Part shown: positions 1-5,047 of the stretch, piece by piece
Layout of the letters: each line of letters opens with the position of its first letter
Position numbering within the stretch: position 1 is the first letter of the stretch
DNA from: Bacteroidales bacterium
GTDB lineage: Bacteria > Bacteroidota > Bacteroidia > Bacteroidales > VadinHA17
Assembly (NCBI GenBank): GCA_029935275.1
Contig: JAOZKQ010000174.1
Span: 1-5,047, forward strand
Direction: 5' to 3'
DNA length: 5,047 nucleotides
Program-made: the position numbers and the translations under genes
The notes under the pieces: generated by a model
Database searches by the model: none
What the model saw: only the letters and a program-made list of their open reading frames with translations
Told to the model about the DNA's origin: nothing

Positions 1-644
1 CCACCAAGCTCAAGAGATACCGGGGTCAGGTGCTTTGATGCAGCTTCCATTACTTTGCGGCCTACATATGCACTGCCGGTAAAGAAAATATAATCGAACT
101 TCTCATTGAGTAAAGCCTGTGCACTTTCCCGGGAACCATTAATTATGGAGATATATTCAGGAGGAAAATTCTCAGAAATAATTTCTTCCATAAGCTTTGC
201 AGTAGCCGGAGTATTGGACGATGGCCTTAAAAAAACACAATTTCCGGCAGCCATTGCACCTGCCAGTGGTGCAAAAAGTAGTTGAAAAGGATAATTCCAG
301 GGAGCAAGTATCAGTACCTGTCCATATGGCTCAGGGAGTATGCAGCTTTTTGAACGGAATAACAGAAGAGGGGTCCTAACTGTTTTTTTTCGGCTCCACT
401 TTTTTAAATTTGCCAGTAAAACCCTGATTTCTTTTAACACCAACCCTATTTCAGTTGACCAGACTTCATACTCCGATTTGTGCAGATCTTCCCATAGCGC
501 TTCCTCAATTTTGTGCTGATTTTGAAGAATAAGCTCCTTTAGCTTTTTTAAATTCTTCTTTCTGAAAGCAATATCTTTTGTAGTATTTGTCTTAAAGAAC
601 TCTTTCTGTTTTATAACGAACTCCGGTATTTGCTCAATCTTCAT
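1..644 (-). CDS. ALDH3-like aldehyde dehydrogenase, N-terminal 214 residues (cut by window edge)
   Basis: NAD(P)-dependent oxidation of an aldehyde to a carboxylic acid, probably in the cytoplasm. I translated it by hand: the frame is open from the ATG at 644-642 to the window edge. Visible family motifs are PEPYG (104-108), APWNYP (114-119, with the active-site Asn117), the nucleotide-binding segment around 138-145, FFTGS (187-191) and LELG (211-214), whose Glu212 is the expected general base. The catalytic Cys and C-terminal half lie beyond position 1. The short N-terminus and PWNYP spacing fit the ALDH3 branch (fatty or coniferyl aldehyde dehydrogenases) better than the 500-residue ALDH1/2 type. 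The start is well fixed: an in-frame TAG at 683-681 lies upstream with no other start codon between. The gene overlaps the GMC oxidoreductase end by 11 nt, implying co-transcription and probably translational coupling. Oddity: the usual KPSE reads RPSS (140-143). Family sure; substrate unknown. Confidence 0.93.
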   Translation of the reverse strand, partial: MKIEQIPEFVIKQKEFFKTNTTKDIAFRKKNLKKLKELILQNQHKIEEALWEDLHKSEYEVWSTEIGLVLKEIRVLLANLKKWSRKKTVRTPLLLFRSKSCILPEPYGQVLILAPWNYPFQLLFAPLAGAMAAGNCVFLRPSSNTPATAKLMEEIISENFPPEYISIINGSRESAQALLNEKFDYIFFTGSAYVGRKVMEAASKHLTPVSLELG

Positions 645-2262
645 CTCCTTGTTTTTTTGAAAGTATTCTAATTTGTTGGTCTAAGCTAACATTTGTATTT
701 CCTTCTTTCTCAGGGATAAGGCTCATGGCATATTCAGCAATTGATGAAATGCTAAAGCTTGGATTTACACCAGGGTTGGATTGTAGAACAGAACCATCCA
801 GTATGTACATATTGGGGTAGCCAAAAACCTCAAAACGTTCATTTATTAATCCTTCATCTTTGTTTTTACCCATTGGGCTTCCACCCAAAATATGTGCTGT
901 AGTTGGTCGGTCAAAGAAAACTTCGAGAAGGTTATTTTGTGCAACGCCCCTGACTTTTTTAGCAAAACGTTCCATTACTTCCTGTCCTATGTCAATATAT
1001 GCCGGCACCTTTTGGTCTCCTTTGTTTTTTATTTTTAGAGAGCCTCCCAACAAGCTTTTCTTCCAGAAAACCCTCATGCTGTTATTATAGGATTGCATTA
1101 CAAGGAAAACAACGGCATTAGTTGACCAATTAAAAGAAAAAATAATTTTTAAAAAATTGATTGGATTAATTAATGTTTTTCCTGCAAGTTTAAAGGTTCG
1201 AAGCAGAGGGGTGCTTGCATTTTTTACTGCCAGGCCAAAAAATGACTTCATTGCATTTGATCTGTCCGGATATTTTACAATTTCAATATGGGTGTGTGGA
1301 TCGGGATTAAAGACAGAAGTAATTGCCAGGCCGTTATTTAGTTTTTCTTTGGCTCCGGAAACAGCACAAAGTGTTTCTGAATTGGTGCGGATATTATATC
1401 CGAGTTTGTCTGACAGGTTTGGCAGTGATTTGTATTTAAACTTTTGTTTTAAAAGAAGTTCCATTGATCCAAGCGTTCCTCCGGAAATAACAATACCCCT
1501 GGTTTTAAGCAAGCTTTTATTATAATTGAATAGTCCTGTAGTGGATTTTATTTCAAGAGAATAAACATCATTTTTAAGATGTATTTTTTCCACTTTTGAT
1601 TCAGCAATAATCCGGGTGCCAAACTTTTCAGCAAAATGGAGATAATTTTTATCAAGTGTATTTTTTGCGTTTTCACGACAACCAACCATGCAACCGGCAC
1701 ATTCAGTACAACTCGCCCTTAGTGGTCCAAGTCCACCAAAGTAGGGGTCTTTTTCCTCCTTTGTATCTTCAAGATAAACACCAACATTTACATTTGTAAA
1801 GGTATCCATGCTGTTATAGTCTTTGGCAATTTCCTGCAAATAAAGATCTTCAGGATTTCTTTTGTTATAAAGGGTCCGTCCAAGCATAAAAGCAGCCTTA
1901 TCGTAAAAAGGTTTCAGCTTTTTTCCCCAGTCAGGAAAGTCGGCCCATTCGCCGGCTTTGAAAAATTCATCGGGTGGATAAAACAGGGTATTGGCATAAA
2001 CCAGGCTCCCACCACCAACGCCTACTCCTGTAAGAATACTTGCATTTTTAAAGAAGGAAAGCTGTTGGAACCCAAACATACGTAATCGGGGTAACCACAG
2101 GTATTTGAATAGGTTAATATTCTTTTTGGGGAAATCTTTTGTCCGAAATCTTTTTCCTTTTTCAACAACACACACTGAATATCCTTTTTCAGCCAGTCGC
2201 ATTGCTGAGATACTTCCACCAAAACCAGAGCCTATAACAATATAATCAAAAACCTCATCCAT
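634..2262 (-). CDS. GMC-family FAD-dependent oxidoreductase (ChoD / cholesterol oxidase-like)
   Basis: Flavoenzyme predicted to oxidise an alcohol to an aldehyde or ketone. The 542-residue protein starts with an FAD Rossmann motif, GSGFGGS (11-17), followed by the ribose-binding acidic residue in VVEKG (Glu34). GVGVGGGSLVYAN (79-91) is the GMC signature region that holds the flavin. The C-terminus carries TAHILGG with His457 and NPGVNPS with Asn500, the expected catalytic His/Asn pair, in the usual order. Between them, CTECAGCMVGC places four cysteines (185, 188, 191, 195) in a ferredoxin-like spacing, followed by AKNTLDKNYL, a segment I associate with the ChoD-like branch. No signal peptide or clear membrane segment is seen, so it is probably cytoplasmic or peripheral. 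Length is normal for the family. The leader has no Shine-Dalgarno. It is first in a two-gene unit with the overlapping aldehyde dehydrogenase, suggesting alcohol to aldehyde to acid. Sterol specificity should not be assumed. Confidence 0.92.
   Translation of the reverse strand: MDEVFDYIVIGSGFGGSISAMRLAEKGYSVCVVEKGKRFRTKDFPKKNINLFKYLWLPRLRMFGFQQLSFFKNASILTGVGVGGGSLVYANTLFYPPDEFFKAGEWADFPDWGKKLKPFYDKAAFMLGRTLYNKRNPEDLYLQEIAKDYNSMDTFTNVNVGVYLEDTKEEKDPYFGGLGPLRASCTECAGCMVGCRENAKNTLDKNYLHFAEKFGTRIIAESKVEKIHLKNDVYSLEIKSTTGLFNYNKSLLKTRGIVISGGTLGSMELLLKQKFKYKSLPNLSDKLGYNIRTNSETLCAVSGAKEKLNNGLAITSVFNPDPHTHIEIVKYPDRSNAMKSFFGLAVKNASTPLLRTFKLAGKTLINPINFLKIIFSFNWSTNAVVFLVMQSYNNSMRVFWKKSLLGGSLKIKNKGDQKVPAYIDIGQEVMERFAKKVRGVAQNNLLEVFFDRPTTAHILGGSPMGKNKDEGLINERFEVFGYPNMYILDGSVLQSNPGVNPSFSISSIAEYAMSLIPEKEGNTNVSLDQQIRILSKKQGDED
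645..650 (-). promoter_or_regulatory. Shine-Dalgarno-like AAGGAG abutting the aldehyde dehydrogenase start
   Basis: The minus strand reads AAGGAG directly followed by ATG, with no spacer, inside the last codons of the upstream oxidoreductase gene. A working Shine-Dalgarno normally lies 5-9 nt from the start, so this one may contribute little. Ribosomes terminating at 634-636 and re-initiating at the overlapping ATG are a simple alternative. No other purine-rich site fits better. Confidence 0.35.
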
Positions 2263-2264
2263 AA

Positions 2265-2280
2265 TAAGTTTGCAAACTTA
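2265..2280. repeat. 16-bp perfect palindrome before the GMC oxidoreductase start
   Basis: TAAGTTTGCAAACTTA reads identically on both strands and ends 2 nt before the ATG at 2262. It could be an operator for a dimeric repressor acting on the oxidoreductase/dehydrogenase unit, because it covers the likely -7 element. Palindromes of this length can arise by chance in AT-rich DNA, but the centre is TTTGCAAA and the position is suggestive. No regulator gene for it is in the window. Confidence 0.5.
2273..2280 (-). promoter_or_regulatory. Putative Bacteroidota -7 promoter element (TAnnTTTG) for the GMC/ALDH unit
   Basis: On the minus strand TAAGTTTG matches the TAnnTTTG -7 consensus of the Bacteroidota primary sigma factor exactly. 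The -33 region is weak: only a CTG (2301-2303) lies about 20 nt further upstream, where TTG or TTTG is expected. Transcription would begin around 2266-2268, leaving a leader of roughly 4-6 nt or none. The same box also occurs on the plus strand because it lies in a palindrome, but no plus-strand gene follows it. Confidence 0.4.
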
Positions 2281-2399
2281 ATCAATTTTATAGGATGTTT
2301 CAGGTGAAGGAATAAAATTTGGTAGTTTCTAATTTAAGGGGACTTCTAAGAATTCCTTTCTTTCAAGAAACAAGGATAATGAATAAGATGCAAGGGACA

Positions 2400-2813
2400 T
2401 TACAAAAAACTTTCTTCTGTAATATATGTATGCCTTGATTGGTAAAAATATTTAGAAATAACTTTAATAAGTTTATTAGGAAGCACTGGTTTGGTAAGAA
2501 ATTCATTGCATCCGGCAATAAAACATTTTTCCCGTATTTCTTTGGATGTATAGGCTGTAATAATGATTACCGGCGTGGTATTTTTTTGTTTTCTGATTTC
2601 CCTTGTTACTTCAATTCCATTTATGAAAGGAATTAATACATCCATGAGAATCAGGTCTATTTCGTTATTTTCACGAATAAGTTTTAAGGTTTCATGCCCG
2701 TTTTTTTCCCAGATCAGGTTGGCTCCGGTTCTTTTGAGAAGAGACTTAAAGTAAAGATAATTTGCCTCATCATCTTCAACAATCAAGATGGTCTTCTCAT
2801 CCCAGTCATGCAT
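2400..2813 (-). CDS. Single-domain response regulator (CheY-like receiver)
   Basis: Stand-alone phosphoacceptor protein of a two-component or phosphorelay pathway, cytoplasmic. With the ATG at 2813 it is 137 residues; an in-frame GTG at 2828 would give 142. I prefer the ATG because the receiver fold begins right after it and the GTG has no Shine-Dalgarno. In the 142-residue numbering, all receiver landmarks are present: the acidic pocket EDD (18-20), phosphoacceptor Asp63 in LILMDVLIP, the switch Thr91 in IIITAYT, aromatic Phe110, and Lys113 in TKP. About 20 residues follow the last helix, too few for a DNA-binding output domain, so it probably acts by protein-protein contact or as a phosphate shuttle. 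The sequence style (EDDEANY, GHETLKLI) resembles receivers of hybrid kinases. No kinase is adjacent. It is divergent from the sensor-phosphatase gene, which makes that protein a candidate partner, by inference only. Confidence 0.9.
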   Translation of the reverse strand: MHDWDEKTILIVEDDEANYLYFKSLLKRTGANLIWEKNGHETLKLIRENNEIDLILMDVLIPFINGIEVTREIRKQKNTTPVIIITAYTSKEIREKCFIAGCNEFLTKPVLPNKLIKVISKYFYQSRHTYITEESFL

Positions 2814-2918
2814 TTTTTCGTTTATCACAGTTCTTAAATTCTATGTTTCCAAAGTAGGTTTTTAGAAGAAATAAAATAACACATATTTAATAAGCTGGGG
2901 AAAATAACTTATGATTAC

Positions 2919-2959
2919 TTTTCAACAATTTTTAAAAAATTAGATTAAATAGTTGAAAA
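2919..2959. repeat. Inverted repeat in the divergent intergenic region
   Basis: TTTTCAAC (2919-2926) is mirrored by GTTGAAAA (2952-2959). After one A-A mismatch the arms continue for four more pairs (2928-2931 with 2947-2950), leaving a 15-nt centre. It lies 106 nt from the regulator start and 94 nt from the phosphatase start, a position suited to a shared operator. The whole 2814-3053 spacer is very AT-rich, and I found no exact TAnnTTTG promoter in either direction within it. A chance palindrome is possible. Confidence 0.45.
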
Positions 2960-3053
2960 CATAATATTTATCTATAAATTGCTTTCCACAAGATTATAAT
3001 TGTTGGTGTTGTGACTTTAGTTTCTGTAATTACCATTTTAGAAAAAATATAAA

Positions 3054-4982
3054 ATGAAAAAAAAATCAAGATCAATTGCTTTTCGCTTAACCTTTTATGT
3101 CTTAACAGGTGCTTTCATAATGTTTAGCATTCTGGTGAGTATAAACTACATGATTTCCTTTACTATGTATATGAGATCTGCGGTTTTAACTGCTGAAAAA
3201 ATACAGGAAAATACGTTTGACAGAGTTGAATCTAAAGTAACAAAAATTGAACATGTAACCGAACAATTAAAATCAATACTTGAAGCAGAAACTTCTTTAA
3301 CTGTTAATGATATTGAACCATTACTGAAGCAATTTGTAAATGATTATGAAAGAATTGCCGGTTCTGCGCTGGTATTGGACTATGAAAATGAAAATGGAGA
3401 ACCTTTTTTTTTATTTATGTATTATTCCGGGGAAAATGATACAATTATTTTTTCCCATGACAGAGAACTCATTTATAACAGTCTTTATAAAATCCCTATC
3501 AGGTTAGATACAGCATTTTGGTCTAAACCTCACTATGACCCCGTTAATAATACGGATAAACTGGTTACTTATTTTACCCCCCTCTATAAAGATGACATGC
3601 TCATAGGTATGTTATCGGCAGATATTCGTCTTCAATGGCTGGATAATTTGCTGGCTTCAATGAAATTGTATGAAACAGGTTTTGCTTTTCTGATTTCACA
3701 AGATGGACTTTTATTAACCCATCCTGTTGATAAAGATTTAATAATGAAAACTACAATTCAGGATATTGCAAAAGGGGAAGAAATGGATATGAGCCAGGAA
3801 GAAATTAATAAGATATTACAGGATTTAGAACAACGAAAAGAGGGAATGGCTGAAATTAAAGAAAGTTATATTTTCAAAGGGAAGGCTATCCTTATTTATC
3901 GTCCTATGGATGTTCTAAATGGAACAATTATTATGTTAATTCCCAGGGATGAGGCCCTTAAGGGTCTTTACAGGCTTACCTTTATTTTGTTGAGTATTGC
4001 CGTTATTAGTTTTATGTTGTTAGTTATAAGTGTATATTTTATAATTAAAAAAAATCTGTCCCCCTTAAAAGAATTAACCAAAGCAGTTAGAAAAGTTGGT
4101 GAAGGTGATTTTAATGTAGATATACCAAAACCTAAAAAACTGGATGAAATAGGGAATCTTAGCCTTGCTTTTGAATCGATGAAGGATAATCTCAAAAAGC
4201 ATGTTATTCTTTTGGATGAAAGCACCTCAGAGAGAAATAAAGTTGAATCAGAGATCCTTGTGGCAGATAAAATCCAGAAGAATATCCTGGCTCAGTCATC
4301 TCATCCGGATATAATAAAAACAGGCATGGATATACATGGGCTCCTGATGCCTGCAAGATTAATTGGAGGTGATTTCTACGACTTTTTTATGAAGGATGAT
4401 CATCTTCTTTATTTTATTTTAGGAAGTGTTACCGGAAAAGGAATACCCTCGTCGATGTTTATGGGTATGACAAGGGCTTATTTCAGGAGTGAAGGAAAAT
4501 ATCAGAAAACTTCTGATGCAATGCTAAAAAAAATTAATCTTAATCTGGTTGCAAATAATCCTCAGGCCATTTTTGTTACCTTATTTTGTGGTATTTTGGA
4601 TGTTCATTCCGGGCTTATTGACTATTGTAATGCTAGTCATACTTTTCCGTATTTAGTGAAAAAGGATGGGACTGAAACAGAACTGACCAGACAACATGGA
4701 GCACCGGCAGGCCTGGTAGAGGGGCAGGTTTATAAATCAGATAAATTGAAATTGAAAAAGGGGGAAAAACTTATTCTTTATACTGATGGAATTCCGGAAT
4801 CCAGAAATGCGGAGGATGAAGCTTATGGCAAAGAAAGGCTAAAGGAATCTGTTAAAGAGTTAAACAAACATCAACTTTCTGCAAGAAAAATCTGTGATTT
4901 TATTTTAGGGAAAAATTTAGAATTTACCGGAGATAAAAAGCAAGAGGATAACAGGACAGTTTTGTGTATAAAATATGATTAA
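3054..4982 (+). CDS. Membrane sensor protein phosphatase: Cache - HAMP - PP2C/SpoIIE (RsbU-like)
   Basis: A 642-residue signalling protein expected to sense an external cue and control a Ser/Thr-phosphorylated partner, in related systems a STAS anti-sigma antagonist. Order of parts: basic N-terminus; membrane helix about 11-34; extracytoplasmic region about 36-303 that looks like a double-Cache sensor (FWSKPHYDP 155-163, VTYFTPLY 171-178, IGMLSADI 184-191, ETGFAFLISQDGLLLTHP 207-224); membrane helix about 307-331; HAMP about 332-385 with Pro337 and DEIGNL (364-369); a linker helix ending IQKNIL (407-412) as in RsbU proteins; then the SpoIIE-type phosphatase, about 424-641. Acidic motifs present are GGDFYD (Asp440, Asp443), TDGIPE (Asp578, Glu582) and EDNRT (Asp632). 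The motif normally GDVSGKG reads GSVTGKG, so a conserved metal-binding Asp is Ser458, and NAGH reads NASH (526-529). The protein may therefore be weakly active, inactive or altered. The start has an A-rich leader without Shine-Dalgarno; no good in-frame alternative precedes the membrane helix. No STAS or anti-sigma gene is in view. Confidence 0.93.
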   Translation: MKKKSRSIAFRLTFYVLTGAFIMFSILVSINYMISFTMYMRSAVLTAEKIQENTFDRVESKVTKIEHVTEQLKSILEAETSLTVNDIEPLLKQFVNDYERIAGSALVLDYENENGEPFFLFMYYSGENDTIIFSHDRELIYNSLYKIPIRLDTAFWSKPHYDPVNNTDKLVTYFTPLYKDDMLIGMLSADIRLQWLDNLLASMKLYETGFAFLISQDGLLLTHPVDKDLIMKTTIQDIAKGEEMDMSQEEINKILQDLEQRKEGMAEIKESYIFKGKAILIYRPMDVLNGTIIMLIPRDEALKGLYRLTFILLSIAVISFMLLVISVYFIIKKNLSPLKELTKAVRKVGEGDFNVDIPKPKKLDEIGNLSLAFESMKDNLKKHVILLDESTSERNKVESEILVADKIQKNILAQSSHPDIIKTGMDIHGLLMPARLIGGDFYDFFMKDDHLLYFILGSVTGKGIPSSMFMGMTRAYFRSEGKYQKTSDAMLKKINLNLVANNPQAIFVTLFCGILDVHSGLIDYCNASHTFPYLVKKDGTETELTRQHGAPAGLVEGQVYKSDKLKLKKGEKLILYTDGIPESRNAEDEAYGKERLKESVKELNKHQLSARKICDFILGKNLEFTGDKKQEDNRTVLCIKYD

Positions 4983-4993
4983 TCCGATATCCT

Positions 4994-5045
4994 TTTAAAT
5001 CCTCCTTCGCGTTCCGCTTCGGCGGACGAGATGGAAGTGGTTAAA
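4994..5045. repeat. GC-rich hairpin with cUUCGg loop downstream of the phosphatase gene
   Basis: TCCGC (5013-5017), TTCG, GCGGA (5022-5026) form a perfect stem with the extra-stable C(UUCG)G tetraloop. Two more C-G pairs (5010-5011 with 5027-5028) form if T5012 bulges. Weak outer complementarity reaches TTTAA (4994-4998) with TTAAA (5041-5045). The high GC stands out sharply from the AT-rich surroundings. It begins soon after the stop at 4982 and could end or stabilise that transcript, but no U-run follows the stem, so it is not a canonical intrinsic terminator. A dispersed palindromic repeat is another reading. The window ends 2 nt past it. Confidence 0.5.
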
Positions 5046-5047
5046 TT

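Noticed and set aside
860..1525. Plus-strand open frames opposite the GMC oxidoreductase (76 and 122 codons)
   Set aside because: They are antisense to a gene with clear family motifs along its whole length and show no recognisable domains.
2354..2376. Imperfect hairpin in the spacer after the response regulator (TTTCTT/AAGAAA flanked by TCC/GGA) as a terminator
   Set aside because: The stem is AT-rich with a tiny loop and a 3-nt bulge, and the minus strand continues with AATTCTTAG rather than a U-run. It is too weak to annotate.
2439..2754. Plus-strand open frames opposite the response regulator
   Set aside because: The receiver motifs on the minus strand are unambiguous; the opposite frames resemble low-complexity shadows.
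2845..2856. CTACTTTGG on the minus strand upstream of the response regulator as a -7 promoter box
   Set aside because: The TA and TTTG are one base too close to match TAnnTTTG, and no -33 element fits.
2927..2941. AATTTTTAAAAAATT in the divergent spacer as a separate palindrome
   Set aside because: A simple T-run/A-run of this kind is expected in such AT-rich DNA; it also overlaps the better-supported inverted repeat.
2991..3003. TATAATTG on the plus strand upstream of the phosphatase gene as a promoter
   Set aside because: It is one base off TAnnTTTG, and the nearest TTG upstream is only about 13 nt away, which is too close for a -33 element.
3968..4225. Minus-strand 85-codon frame inside the phosphatase gene
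   Set aside because: It lies opposite the second membrane helix and HAMP region of a clearly real gene and has no recognisable domain.

Overview
The window is AT-rich coding DNA, most likely from a member of the Bacteroidota. The evidence is indirect. Three of the four genes have A-rich leaders without a Shine-Dalgarno sequence. A TAnnTTTG-type -7 element lies just before one start codon. The protein types (ChoD-like GMC oxidoreductase, stand-alone receiver, Cache-HAMP-SpoIIE phosphatase) are common in that phylum. No rRNA, tRNA, CRISPR array, transposase or phage gene is visible.

Left part (1-2262, minus strand): a two-gene metabolic unit read leftwards. A GMC-family FAD oxidoreductase comes first, followed by an ALDH3-like aldehyde dehydrogenase whose start codon lies inside the end of the oxidoreductase gene (11-nt overlap). 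The aldehyde dehydrogenase is cut by the window edge at its catalytic-glutamate motif. Together they could oxidise an alcohol to an aldehyde and then to a carboxylic acid. The substrate cannot be read from the sequence; a lipophilic alcohol is a reasonable guess. A 16-bp perfect palindrome containing a -7-like box sits 2 nt before the oxidoreductase start.

Middle (2263-3053): a 137-nt spacer, a single-domain CheY-like response regulator on the minus strand, and a 240-nt AT-rich divergent intergenic region with an inverted repeat (2919-2959).

Right part (3054-4982, plus strand): a membrane-anchored signalling protein with an extracytoplasmic Cache-type sensor, a HAMP domain and a C-terminal PP2C/SpoIIE phosphatase domain. 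The conserved metal-binding Asp of the GDVSGKG motif is replaced by Ser (Ser458), while the other acidic motifs are intact. A compact GC-rich hairpin with a cUUCGg loop follows the gene.

The divergent regulator and sensor-phosphatase look like two pieces of a signalling pathway, but no histidine kinase, STAS protein or anti-sigma factor is inside the window, so the circuit is incomplete here. I do not see clear evidence for a wholly new system. The most unusual observation is the altered phosphatase active site.
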